Notes under the pieces: model-generated
Database searches by the model: none
What the model saw: the letters and a program-made list of their open reading frames with translations, nothing else
What the model was told of the DNA's origin: nothing
Position numbers and translations under genes: made by a program
Shown: positions 53,831 to 62,210 of the stretch, piece by piece
Position numbering within the stretch: the first letter of the stretch is position 1
Layout: each line of letters opens with the position of its first letter
Source: Mesorhizobium sp. L-2-11
Lineage (GTDB): Bacteria > Pseudomonadota > Alphaproteobacteria > Rhizobiales > Rhizobiaceae
NCBI RefSeq assembly: GCF_016756595.1
Contig: NZ_AP023258.1
Location: 223,751 to 287,750, forward strand
Direction of reading: 5' to 3'
Length of the DNA: 64,000 nucleotides

Positions 53831-54373
53831 GGGCCGGGGACCAAGATGGTTTCGAGGTAGCATCGATCCGACGAATCTCCCAATAGATGCCACCGTTGGC
53901 GGCACCAGTGTCGACAAGCGTCGTGCCACGTCGTCGATCCGTTGGAGGGCACTGATAGCACGGTCGATCGCCTGGAGCGACGGCACCAACCAAGCGATGA
54001 TGCTGGAACTGCGACGGGCCATCGACTACAATTCTCTTCTGAAGCGTCTGAGGCCCACCTGGTCGCCTGTACCGGCCCCGGCCGGAAATCCTTAACGGAA
54101 GCTGGACCTTTCCCAAAGCCGAGCCCGTGGAATAGCAAACGCGCCTCTCATCGCGGTGGGCTTCTGTGATCGAGCGACAGCTTTGTCCCGCATGGCGTTC
54201 GTTAGCTTGCATTGCCGCGGACGTCTGCAAGGGGTCGACACCTTCCGGGGCGTGAACGTCCGGTCCGGAGAAGCGTCGGGAATGGCAACTCCTGGCGCGA
54301 CCAGGCCGCTCGAGCCGCTTCAGCGAATGGCAAAAGACGCCACAAAGCCGAAATTCAAAACTGACGAGCTGCT
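53831..54373. other. Gene-free stretch between IS630 remnant and scpB
   Basis: About 540 bases. Short frames on both strands do not resemble known proteins; probably degenerate mobile-element sequence. Confidence 0.4.
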
Positions 54374-55093
54374 CTACCCAGTTTCAACGTCCTCATCGCC
54401 GGCTGGATCGTCGAGCGCCCCCGGCAAGTCTCCCGCCAGCATCTTTTCCTTCGAAAGCAAGCCTGCGTCCTCGAGCGCCTCGGCGTCGGGCAGGTCGCGC
54501 AGCGAATTGAACCCGAACTGCAGCAGGAACTGTTTGGTCGTCACATAGGTGTAGGGCGCGCCCGGCGTCGGGCTGCGCGGCCCGGAGGCGATGAAGTTTT
54601 GGCCGCGCAGCGTGCCGATCAGATCGCGGCTGATTTCCTTGCCGAAGAATGCGGAGAGCTCGCCGCGCGTGATCGGCTGGAAATAGGCAATGCACATCAG
54701 CACCAGCACCTCCGACTGCGACAGGTCTATGCCGCGCTCACCGGCGCCGACGGCCGTGCCAAATGCACTGCGAATGGCGTCGGCGTAGGCCGGCCGCGTC
54801 AGGTGCCGAAAACCGCCGGCGACCGCGACGAGGTCGTAGGGGCGGCCGGCGAGCTCGGCGCGGATGTCGTCGATGAGGAGATCGAGATTGCATTCTCGCC
54901 CAACCACACGCGTGAGGACACTGCGTGTCACCGGCTCGCTGGCCGCGAAGATGGTCGCCTCGACGCGGTTCATCCATTCGCGCCAGCGAACCTCCGGGGG
55001 CAGGTGGTCGAGTTCCCTGTCGAACAGGCGGTCGCCTGATCGACGCTCATCCGATCGGCCTCTTCCCCGTCTCGCGCGCACCCCCTCCCCCAT
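54374..55093 (-). CDS. ScpB, SMC-associated segregation protein
   Basis: 239 residues with two winged-helix domains (ANRVEATIFAASEPVTRS-like N-terminal part, SQSEVLVLMCIAYFQPITRG central helix, ASGPRSPTPGAPYTYVTTK). ScpB bridges ScpA and SMC in chromosome condensation. This accessory-replicon type of ScpB is usually followed by an RHE_PE00001 gene; here none follows. The fragment at 18,381 is a close paralogue of its C-terminal half. The N-terminal ~35 residues (MGEGVRARRGRGRSDER) are atypical, so the real start may be at a later codon. Confidence 0.85.
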   Translation of the reverse strand: MGEGVRARRGRGRSDERRSGDRLFDRELDHLPPEVRWREWMNRVEATIFAASEPVTRSVLTRVVGRECNLDLLIDDIRAELAGRPYDLVAVAGGFRHLTRPAYADAIRSAFGTAVGAGERGIDLSQSEVLVLMCIAYFQPITRGELSAFFGKEISRDLIGTLRGQNFIASGPRSPTPGAPYTYVTTKQFLLQFGFNSLRDLPDAEALEDAGLLSKEKMLAGDLPGALDDPAGDEDVETG

Positions 55094-55163
55094 CGACTAC
55101 AGCCCGTAGATGCGGAACGTGGTGGCTCCAGTACATTATAGGGACACAGATATACGGTAGCGA

Positions 55164-56522
55164 TTATCGGCGAAGATTTTCGATACCGAGTTCGGTCCAG
55201 ATCCACTGGAAATCATAGGTCGCCATGGGATCGTTGGGGTCAGGCTGGCTTGAAGAACGGTTTTCAAGATATTTGAGCCATTCGGCGGCCTTCTCGCGAC
55301 CCTTGGCGGTTTTGATGGCCTCGCGCGGGGAAATATTACCCAGCATTCCGACGGGCTGATCGAGGGTTTCGCGATACTGCTTGTCCAAAAACTCATGAAC
55401 GACTTTTGTGGCGATCTCGGGTGGCAGCTCCGGACGAGCCGTATCCTTGTGGACGGGCCTTTCGGCCATCATTTGCTCGACGGTACGGATTTCGGTGAGC
55501 GGCTTTCCAACCAGATCGTTCAGCGCCCCCTGCATCAGCGCCGTTCCTTTTTCGGCTCGGGCGGCGGAATTGGTCGACAGGTGCAGGAAGCGGCCCTTCA
55601 GTTCCACATTGCCCAGCACCCGCGCGCCGTCCTCCATGGAAGTGTCCCATGCGAGGTTTCCAGATTTGCCGGCCTTGAGCCTTCCCTTCGGGATGTCGCC
55701 AAGCCAGTTCCAGAATTTCGCGTTCTCCTGTCGCAGAGCCGGGACTGTCTTCAACTGGGCGGTGATTTCTTTCGGGGTGATCCCGGATGCCAGCGGAAAG
55801 CGGACATCGTGGAAGATGATTGCGTCACCGTCGCCATTCTCGAAGGTGGTCTGCTCCATCCGCATCGTCCGGTCCAGGGTGTCGAACAGCCATGAGAGGG
55901 TAAATACCGGCGCGGCCTGTTGAAGTTCTTCGTTTGTTGGTACGGGCAGTTTTTTGGACCGACCCTTGCCAAAGATCGCCCGCAAACCATCGAACAGCGC
56001 GTCGGAAGCTTCCGGTGTGAACGGTAGCAATCCTCCGCCAATGATGTTCTTGCCCGCAACGGGAACGACTCTGGCCGCAACCCTGTCCCATTGCTGCAAT
56101 GTCTTCGTGGCAGTGCCCTCGCTGACCAGGACAGGATCACCACCGCGGATGAGATCGCGGGCCATCAGGGATTTGCCCGACACGATGTCGCTGACTTCGT
56201 AGAGGCTCATGACCGACGTCCGGAGCGCCTTCATATAAGCTTTTGCCTGGGCGCCTTCCTTCCAACCGCGCCGCTTCAGATAGTCGTCAGCGATATTGCC
56301 GCCCTCGACGTCGAAATCCTGAGTGAGGAAATCCTCGAAGGCGCAGCCCCAAAGCGTCATTGCCCAATGATCGCCGAGCATCTCGGCCAGATCATCGAAC
56401 TCCATGTTGCTGGCGTCGAGAACCGGCCCGAAATGATCGTCGAGAGTGTCTTCGAAACAATCACGCCATTCGTCGCGGGAGAGGAACTTCATCAGACCCT
56501 TGAGGTCATGGCTGTTGGGCAT
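55164..56522 (-). CDS. Unknown 452-residue protein overlapping a serine recombinase
   Basis: 452 residues from the ATG at 56522 (AAAGG site). The sequence is soluble and mainly helical; I recognise no catalytic motif. The C-terminal part (PVGMLGNISPREAIKTAKGR EKA..., WIWTELGIENL) recalls the short region found in DUF2384-like and SEC-C-associated proteins but is not conclusive. Its start lies within the last 17 bases of the recombinase gene, so the two are translationally coupled and it may be a cargo or accessory gene of that element. Function unknown. Confidence 0.6.
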   Translation of the reverse strand: MPNSHDLKGLMKFLSRDEWRDCFEDTLDDHFGPVLDASNMEFDDLAEMLGDHWAMTLWGCAFEDFLTQDFDVEGGNIADDYLKRRGWKEGAQAKAYMKALRTSVMSLYEVSDIVSGKSLMARDLIRGGDPVLVSEGTATKTLQQWDRVAARVVPVAGKNIIGGGLLPFTPEASDALFDGLRAIFGKGRSKKLPVPTNEELQQAAPVFTLSWLFDTLDRTMRMEQTTFENGDGDAIIFHDVRFPLASGITPKEITAQLKTVPALRQENAKFWNWLGDIPKGRLKAGKSGNLAWDTSMEDGARVLGNVELKGRFLHLSTNSAARAEKGTALMQGALNDLVGKPLTEIRTVEQMMAERPVHKDTARPELPPEIATKVVHEFLDKQYRETLDQPVGMLGNISPREAIKTAKGREKAAEWLKYLENRSSSQPDPNDPMATYDFQWIWTELGIENLRR

Positions 56523-57099
56523 GGCCTTTTCCCACCTTCCGTCTGTGCTCGGCTATAATTCTCGATACCGTTGGCTGGCTGACTTCGTAGAGCCGCGCCA
56601 TTTCAGCGGCTGACTTGCGTCCGGACAAGACACTCTCGGCGATTTCCAGCCGTTTCTTTGGATTGAGCTTCTTGCGGCGGCCGCCGATCCTGCCCTCGGA
56701 TCGCGCCAAGGCCAACCCGGCGCAGGTGCGTTCGCGGATCATGGCGCGCTCGAATTCGGCGAAGGAACCGACCATCTGCATCATCATGCGCCCTGCCGGC
56801 GTCGTTGTATCGATCGCCTCAGTCAGAGAGCGGAATCCGGCACCGGCGGTCTCGATCCGCTCCATGATATGCAGTACGTCCTTGAGCGAGCGTGACAGGC
56901 GGTCGAGCTTCCAGACGACAACGGTGTCGCCCTGCCTCAAGTGATCAAGCATCCTGTGTAATTCAGGCCGTTCCCAGCGACCGCCAGACGCTTCTTCCTT
57001 GAAGATGCGCTTGCAACCTGCATCGGCGAGAGCCTTGGCTTGCGCCTTGTTCGACTGGTCGTCCCCCTTGCTCACGCGGGCATAGCCGATCAGCACCAT
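56506..57099 (-). CDS. Serine recombinase (resolvase/invertase family)
   Basis: 197 residues from the ATG at 57099, preceded by AAAGGA; the in-frame upstream start at 57138 is less likely. Catalytic Ser in YARVSKGDDQSNKAQ, Arg residues in VVWKLDRLSRSLKDVL, and the E helix GSFAEFERAMIRERTCAGL, followed by a C-terminal helix-turn-helix (SAAEMARLYEVSQPTVSRII). Small resolvase/invertase type as on Tn3 transposons and plasmids. No Tn3 transposase or res site was recognised nearby. Confidence 0.93.
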   Translation of the reverse strand: MVLIGYARVSKGDDQSNKAQAKALADAGCKRIFKEEASGGRWERPELHRMLDHLRQGDTVVVWKLDRLSRSLKDVLHIMERIETAGAGFRSLTEAIDTTTPAGRMMMQMVGSFAEFERAMIRERTCAGLALARSEGRIGGRRKKLNPKKRLEIAESVLSGRKSAAEMARLYEVSQPTVSRIIAEHRRKVGKGHAQQP

Positions 57100-57338
57100 G
57101 GTTCCTTTCGAAAACGGTCGTTTGCGCAAGCCCGCCAACTCCCGTGACGAATCAAGGTGAAAATCCTTTCAAACGTGAATCTGGACTGCGTTGATGGTTT
57201 TGAAAATGCCCGCATGTGAGCAGGACGGCCTGAAATGGGTCAAGCCAGAGCCCGGCAGTCGACTACTGCGGAACATCCGCATGGCGTTTTGCCATCGTCC
57301 GGTAAGCGCAGTCAATGTTTCTCAATATATCCACATCC

Positions 57339-57851
57339 TCAGCATGATGTTGCCGGTGGACGCAGGCGCGTATCGAGCGCAAACGGCTCTTGTAGCTTCA
57401 GCGCATAAGCGCCTGCCGCGACACTCGCGACAAAGACAAGGTTCCAGCTATGCGTGGAAACAGCGCTCGGGATCGCCACGAAGCGATGACGCCGCAGAAG
57501 ATCGTCGCCGAACGCTTGCTGCCCGGCACTGGGAATGCCCGGACGCAGCCAGTTGGGATTGGGAACCGCGCCAGGATTGACGACATCAACGTCCGCTGTC
57601 GCGGTTATGACGACCGCCGTCATCACATGCGCGACTGTGTCGAGCGTTCTGAAGCCCTTATGGACCGCCACTTCGAGAATCGCGGTCGAGGGATCGATGG
57701 AACAATAGACGGCGCGCACGCCCTTGCTGTTCCACCGCCCGCCGACACGATAGGCGCCTTCACCGCTGTCCCAGGTCGGCCCGAAGCGGCTTTGATCGAG
57801 ACGCCAGACGAGGACCTCCGTGCCACCGAGCGCCGCCGGCAGCGGCGTCAT
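57339..57851 (-). CDS. RES-domain toxin (intact)
   Basis: 170 residues: VLVWRLDQSRFGPTWDSGEG, YRVGGRWNSKGVRAVYCSID, PSTAILEVAVHKGF. The conserved Arg, Tyr and Glu of the RES fold are present; family toxins deplete cellular NAD+. It follows and overlaps the antitoxin gene by 4 bases (ATGA). Unlike the copy at 12,230 this toxin is intact. Confidence 0.92.
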   Translation of the reverse strand: MTPLPAALGGTEVLVWRLDQSRFGPTWDSGEGAYRVGGRWNSKGVRAVYCSIDPSTAILEVAVHKGFRTLDTVAHVMTAVVITATADVDVVNPGAVPNPNWLRPGIPSAGQQAFGDDLLRRHRFVAIPSAVSTHSWNLVFVASVAAGAYALKLQEPFALDTRLRPPATSC

Positions 57852-58264
57852 GCATAAACGCCGTATTCGAGCCTTTCGAGGTGATCCTCGACTAGCTCGA
57901 CGCCGGCAGGCGTGGCCAGAAGATCGATTGGCCGCCGCTGGTCCAGACCGATCGCCGGGCGCTCAAGCCACTGTTCCGCCTCAGCCTGCGACCCCAGCAC
58001 GTCCGTCGCCTTGGCGAGGATCTCGGCGAATTTCCACGTCCGCCCACTCTGCTCCTGGCTGAGTGGCTTCGCGGGTCTATCCTTGCGCCGCTGATAGGTG
58101 CGTATGCTCATGCCGACGGCCTTTTCGAGCGAGTCGGCTTTGTGAATGAACACCAGCCGCCCGACGAGGTAATCCAGCGCCGAGGTCGGCAACCCATGCA
58201 ACAGCAGCTCATGAGCGTCGAGCGCGCTGGTCACGCGGCGCGACAGGACGCGGGCGCCGCCCAA
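57848..58264 (-). CDS. Xre/MbcA/ParS-type antitoxin of the RES pair
   Basis: About 138 residues from a TTG at 58264; the family-like sequence continues a few residues upstream (VGDLQKVADLLGGARVLSRR) but no ATG or GTG is in frame before a stop near 58,335, so the start is uncertain or mutated. Xre-like helices in SALDYLVGRLVFIHKADSLE with MSIRTYQRRKD, and the toxin-binding domain AEQWLERPAIGLDQRRPIDL with LLATPAGVELVEDHLERLEY. It neutralises the RES toxin and should repress the operon. Confidence 0.88.
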   Translation of the reverse strand: MGGARVLSRRVTSALDAHELLLHGLPTSALDYLVGRLVFIHKADSLEKAVGMSIRTYQRRKDRPAKPLSQEQSGRTWKFAEILAKATDVLGSQAEAEQWLERPAIGLDQRRPIDLLATPAGVELVEDHLERLEYGVYA

Positions 58265-58632
58265 CAGGTCCGCGACCTTCTGCAGGTCTCCGACACCACT
58301 TTGCGGAGCTATGTTCTCGGCTGCGATACCATGGCATCACCTCAATACGTCACTTGTCGCCTTTCAATATGACAGTTGACGCACAGCTTTTCAAGGATTG
58401 ATCGCGTGGCACGGCGTGTCGCGCCACATGGCTTCGTCAGATGCTACGAGGATTAAATCAAAGCCATGCCTGTGTCGGTCAAAAGGAGTCGCGCGGAGAT
58501 CCGAACGGCGGTTTGAGAAACCTGGTGAGCCTCGCGCTTACGAGCGTGGCTGCGCATCCGTTATGCCGCTTGTCGCGCGAGGAGAGGGAGGCTGGAGAGA
58601 GGCAGGGGGGGGTCGAGAGAAAGAGAGACACC
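58265..58632. other. Gene-free stretch upstream of the SLOG-like gene
   Basis: About 370 bases. It contains a run of eight G (near 58,605-58,612) and purine-rich sequence just before the next start codon; no protein recognised. Confidence 0.4.
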
Positions 58633-59170
58633 ATGGCAATGATTTTCATTGGCGGTTCACGCGACGTTGTCGATCTGCCCGACCCGGTGGTGGATCGCAT
58701 CGCCGTGATCGTGGCGGGCCGAACACGGCGTTCTCGTCGGCGATGCACCCGGCGCCGACACGGAAGTGCAGGCTTTGCTCGGCGGGCACGGCTACGAACA
58801 TGTCGGCGTCTTTTGCGCTGGCAATCAACCGCGAAACAATCTCGGTGATTGGGCCGTCTATACTGTTCCTCCGCCGAAAGGCGCCCATGGCTTCGCTGCA
58901 CAGGCGGAGAAGGACCGCGAAATGGTCCGGCGCGCCGACTACGGTCTGATGATCTGGAACGGGACGAGCCCCGGCACCGTCCTCAACGTGCTGCACCTTG
59001 CAATGGCCGAGAAGCCCTGCGTCACCTATGATGTCGGCAATGGGTTGGTGACAACCACCCGCGACGTCGTCGACTGGCGAACCATGCTGTCACGAGCCGA
59101 CCCGGAGATCCGGGATGTGTTTGCAACGCGCATGACGCCGGATGAGCGGCTCGCGACGACATTAGGATGA
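58633..59170 (+). pseudogene. Rossmann/SLOG-like nucleotide-binding protein, frameshifted
   Basis: From the ATG at 58633 it reads MAMIFIGGSRDVVDLPDPVV and loses register near 58,717. The next frame continues AEHGVLVGDAPGADTEVQAL, then LGGHGYEHVGVFCAGNQPRN, EMVRRADYGLMIWNGTSPGT and LHLAMAEKPCVTYD to the stop at 59170. The GGS...GDAPGAD pattern fits SLOG/YspA-like nucleotide-binding Rossmann domains, which are frequent in nucleotide-signalling conflict systems. A single missing base explains the break; the downstream part is otherwise well preserved. Confidence 0.65.
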
Positions 59171-59793
59171 GCGCTCCGGGCCCCACGCAATTAGCCGGGC
59201 GCACTGTCTTGCAGTAGCGCATGCTGTTTGGCAGCCGATAGCGGCAGGGCTGCCGGCCGCTTGCTCTGTCGGTACCTCCCGCTCATTGCGGGTCGCCCCA
59301 GAGGAAGTTCAACATCATGGTCTCCTCGCCGTCAGCGGTCGGCGCGACAGAGCGAAAGCACGCTCAGGTGAACGCCAAACTCGGCGAAGCGGTCTCCTCG
59401 CCGGACCGCTGCGACCGGCGAAACCACAACCGCTCCGATTGCCGGGGGTGGGCTGGCGGAGGCTGAGCAAGCCGAGGCGCTCTCGCTGGAGGACGCGCTC
59501 TGTGGATGACGGTGAAAAGGCGATGATGGGAGCGGCCGGAAACATTCCAGCGGCCGCAGCCTGGTGGTCAAGGATTGCGACCGAGGAGGCCAGCGATGTT
59601 CGCCCCGGCTTCGGCTGCAACGCGAACCAATCCCTTTTCATGTCGCCTTTGTAGAGGACCGCCTGCTTGCTTGGCCTGATCGGCTCGAACCTGCGAATTC
59701 GGCCAGCTGGATGCGGGAACAGGACCCAGTGGGATCTGAGTAGCAACGCAACAGAACAGAAAACCTACATAAGGGATTTCACAGCTCAGCGGG
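59171..59793. other. Gene-free stretch
   Basis: About 620 bases with short open frames on both strands that do not match any family I recognise. Possibly decayed IS sequence. Confidence 0.35.
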
Positions 59794-60186
59794 TCAGCGC
59801 CAGCAGCCCAGTTCCTTGATCGCTTTTCTGTGGCATTTGAGGTGATGCTTCATCAGCCTGATGTCGTGGAGGTAATCCTGCTCCGGCCGAAACTCGTAAT
59901 CTGGATCGATGTGAAATTGGTTGCGGGTAATACGGTCGAACAAATTGATGCCGTCCCAGGTGCCGATAACCTGTTCGAGGCTTTCCGCCATATGATGCAA
60001 CGGCGAACCGGGCCCGTCCTCATCCCTCATTTCATGAAGGCGCCAATGGATGTGTTGCAGCATGTCGGTCCGCATGAAGCTGTTCAAAAGCATGAGCGAA
60101 TGGGTCGGTGTTTTCGGAACTGCAAAGCCCATTTTGTCTCCCGGCGGCAAGTCAGAAAAATCTTGACGGTTGGAGTCTATCGTCAT
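59794..60186 (-). CDS. Small unknown protein downstream of parE
   Basis: 130 residues from the ATG at 60186, only 4 bases after the parE stop: MTIDSNRQDFSDLPPGDKMG, THSLMLLNSFMRTDMLQHIH, then a His/Lys-rich C-terminus (LMKHHLKCHRKAIKEL). No known domain seen. Its tight spacing makes it a third gene of the parDE operon, which is unusual for this module. Confidence 0.6.
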   Translation of the reverse strand: MTIDSNRQDFSDLPPGDKMGFAVPKTPTHSLMLLNSFMRTDMLQHIHWRLHEMRDEDGPGSPLHHMAESLEQVIGTWDGINLFDRITRNQFHIDPDYEFRPEQDYLHDIRLMKHHLKCHRKAIKELGCWR

Positions 60187-60190
60187 TGGC

Positions 60191-60487
60191 TTAGTCCTCA
60201 AACAGTACAGCGGCATAGTCCGTTGCACCATGGAGCACGTGCAGGATGACCACTTGCTCAGCTTCGGCACGATAGAAAATCAGGTAACTGCCATGAACCC
60301 TGCGGCGAATACCGTGCCGTTCATATCGAGGCACCAAAGGGAAGGCTTTTGGGGACGTTGCTATCGTCTGGCATTTTTGTTCCAGTTCATCGACGAAAGA
60401 CAAGGCCCGATGCGGGTTGCCCTTCGCAATGTAATCACCGATCTGCAGCAAATCCGCCTTGGCTTCGGTCGTAAAGCGGACTTTCAT
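60191..60487 (-). CDS. parE: ParE-type toxin (RelE/ParE superfamily)
   Basis: 98 residues: VRFTTEAKADLLQIGDYIAK, RALSFVDELEQKCQTIAT, and the conserved YLIFYRAEAEQVVILHVLHG. ParE toxins inhibit DNA gyrase. It overlaps the antitoxin gene by 4 bases. Confidence 0.92.
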   Translation of the reverse strand: MKVRFTTEAKADLLQIGDYIAKGNPHRALSFVDELEQKCQTIATSPKAFPLVPRYERHGIRRRVHGSYLIFYRAEAEQVVILHVLHGATDYAAVLFED

Positions 60488-60744
60488 TCGGCCGAATCCG
60501 GCAGCATGGCTTTGTAGCGTTCCCGCAGTTCGCTGAAAACATCCTTAGCAGCATGGGTTCGCCCTGCGTCAGCATCGGCAATGCCACGCATGATTGAGGC
60601 ATCGAGGGCGGCGAGGCGTGTCTCACGATCTTGAATCAACCGTACCCCTTCGCGCAGCACTTCACTTTTCGAGCCATAGCGGCCCGCATCGACGAGCTGC
60701 TGGATGTAGCTTTCGAGTTGCTTACCCAGATCGGCACTGATCAT
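60484..60744 (-). CDS. parD: ParD-type antitoxin (ribbon-helix-helix)
   Basis: 86 residues: ISADLGKQLESYIQQLVDAG and YGSKSEVLREGVRLIQDRE form the ribbon-helix-helix typical of ParD, with a C-terminal toxin-binding tail. First gene of the operon, with GGAGGATT before the ATG at 60744; ParD normally represses this promoter. Confidence 0.92.
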   Translation of the reverse strand: MISADLGKQLESYIQQLVDAGRYGSKSEVLREGVRLIQDRETRLAALDASIMRGIADADAGRTHAAKDVFSELRERYKAMLPDSAE

Positions 60745-60842
60745 GTTGAATCCTCCTTCGGATTTACGCTCAAGATAGTTTGTTTATCAACTATTATCAA
60801 TATCGGGTCACACCGCTTCATGTCCACTCGTTCCGCCGATCA

Positions 60843-60999
60843 CATTTGGGTACACCCCAGGTCGGCACCACGGACCAGGATCTCGACATCCAAATTACCC
60901 GCCTGAAAGCAGCGGAGTGCGATATCACACGCTCTGAGACTGGATCGGGCGCATCTCGATCATGCCGCACGGAGTTGGAAACCGTCATGCAGTCCTACG
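60843..60999 (+). pseudogene. N-terminal remnant of a serine recombinase
   Basis: The plus strand encodes GTTDQDLDIQITRLKAAECD, then ITRSETGSGASRSCRTELET and VMQ, the characteristic N-terminal segment of resolvase/invertase-type recombinases (usually TTDQDLDIQ...SGARTDR-like). It is cut by the IS6-type element at 61,000 and lacks its catalytic-serine start region. Confidence 0.75.
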
Positions 61000-61827
61000 G
61001 GTTCTGTTGCAAACTTTTTCGTTACGGGTTGTCTGGCAAGTGACCTCCGACATTTTTTTAGGAGGTTTGTGATGTTCAGAGGCCGGCATTTCGACCGATC
61101 GGTCATCCTGGTGTGCGTTCGCTGGTATCTGGCATATGGACTGAGCCTGCGCGATTTGAAGGAGATGATGGCCCAGCGTGGCATTAGCGTTGATCATTCG
61201 ACGATCCATCGCTGGGTTGTTCACTTCTCGCCCTTGCTGCTGGAGCGCTTCAACCGGCGCAAGCGCGCAGCGACCGGCAAATGGCATGTTGATGAAACCT
61301 ACATCAAGGTCCGAGGGCAGTGGATGTATCTCTACCGCGCTATCGACAGCGTCGGCGACACGGTCGAATTCTATTTCAGCGAACATCGGGATTTGCCGGC
61401 GGCCAAGCGTTTCTTCAGGAAAGCGCTGGAGCGCCATGGGCGTCCCGATCGTGTCGTCATCGATGGTAGCCAGACCAACCAGGAGGCGATCGTTTCCTGC
61501 GATACGACACATCGATTGCAGGATCGCTGCAGGCGCCGACCGAAGCCGATCCGAATCCGCCAAAGCCAATACTTGAACAACCGGATCGAGCAGGACCATC
61601 GGCGGATCAAGCGCCGTGTTCGGCCGATGCTCGGCTTCAAATCTCCCGCAGCCGCAAGCATCATCCTCGACGGCATCGAAATGCTTCACATGATGCGCAA
61701 ACGACAGGCGAGGTTCGCCTTCAACCCAAATCCGTCATTGGCCGAGCAGTTCGATATCCTCGCCGCCGCATAAGCACCGCCCGCCATCTCTTCTTGCTTC
61801 AGTTCAACAAAAATTTGCAACAGAACC
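61000..61827 (+). mobile_element. IS6-family element
   Basis: 828 bases bounded by the inverted repeat GGTTCTGTTGCAAA (61000-61013 and complement at 61814-61827), the IS6-type end. The eight bases outside each end differ (GTCCTACG and GTTCGCCG), so there is no target duplication. This points to replicative cointegration or a deletion next to the element. The flanks are different truncated genes (a serine recombinase and an IS481 transposase). Confidence 0.93.
61072..61773 (+). CDS. IS6-family transposase
   Basis: 233 residues from the ATG at 61072 after AGGAGG (a GTG one codon earlier is also possible). Helix-turn-helix LAYGLSLRDLKEMMAQRGIS; DDE residues in WHVDETYIKV, VIDGSQTNQEAI and NNRIEQDHRRIKRR. 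Normal length and intact, so active transposition is possible. Confidence 0.95.
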   Translation: MFRGRHFDRSVILVCVRWYLAYGLSLRDLKEMMAQRGISVDHSTIHRWVVHFSPLLLERFNRRKRAATGKWHVDETYIKVRGQWMYLYRAIDSVGDTVEFYFSEHRDLPAAKRFFRKALERHGRPDRVVIDGSQTNQEAIVSCDTTHRLQDRCRRRPKPIRIRQSQYLNNRIEQDHRRIKRRVRPMLGFKSPAAASIILDGIEMLHMMRKRQARFAFNPNPSLAEQFDILAAA

Positions 61828-61834
61828 GTTCGCC

Positions 61835-61971
61835 GCCGGTCTCGTAAAGCTCCTTGAAGCGGTAGAAGCTGTCGCGCGAATAGCCCATCATCTTGCAGGC
61901 CTGCTGACATTGCCGAGCTGTTTGGCCAGCTCCAGCAGCCCCACCTTGGTGATCTTTTGATCCTTGGTCAT
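61835..61971 (-). pseudogene. IS481-family transposase N-terminal remnant
   Basis: From the ATG at 61971: MTKDQKITKVGLLELAKQLG, NVS, then after a one-base shift MGYSRDSFYRFKELYETGG, matching the start of IS481-family transposases. It is cut off next to the right end of the IS6-type element. Confidence 0.8.
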
Positions 61972-62091
61972 GTCAGTCTTTCTAACGCCGAGGCCGGGCG
62001 CTGCGAGCCCGGACCACTCTGCGCCCGGCCTCGGCTCAAGCTTCAGCCTAGGACACCGTCTGTCAGATAAAGTTTAAACTTTTACCCATTA

Positions 62092-62178
62092 AGAACCAGA
62101 CGCCGCCAGAGCTCGACGACGACTTCAACGTGCGTGACTTCACGCCAAGTCCGCCGAACGGCGGACCGATCCGGCTTT
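62092..62178 (+). pseudogene. Orphan C-terminal coding remnant
   Basis: An open frame without a start reads KNQTPPELDDDFNVRDFTPS, PPNGGPIRL and a stop at 62176-62178. It looks like the end of a real protein, but I do not recognise the family. Confidence 0.35.
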
Positions 62179-62210
62179 GAGCCGTAACCCACCGACAAGC
62201 GGTGGAGAAT

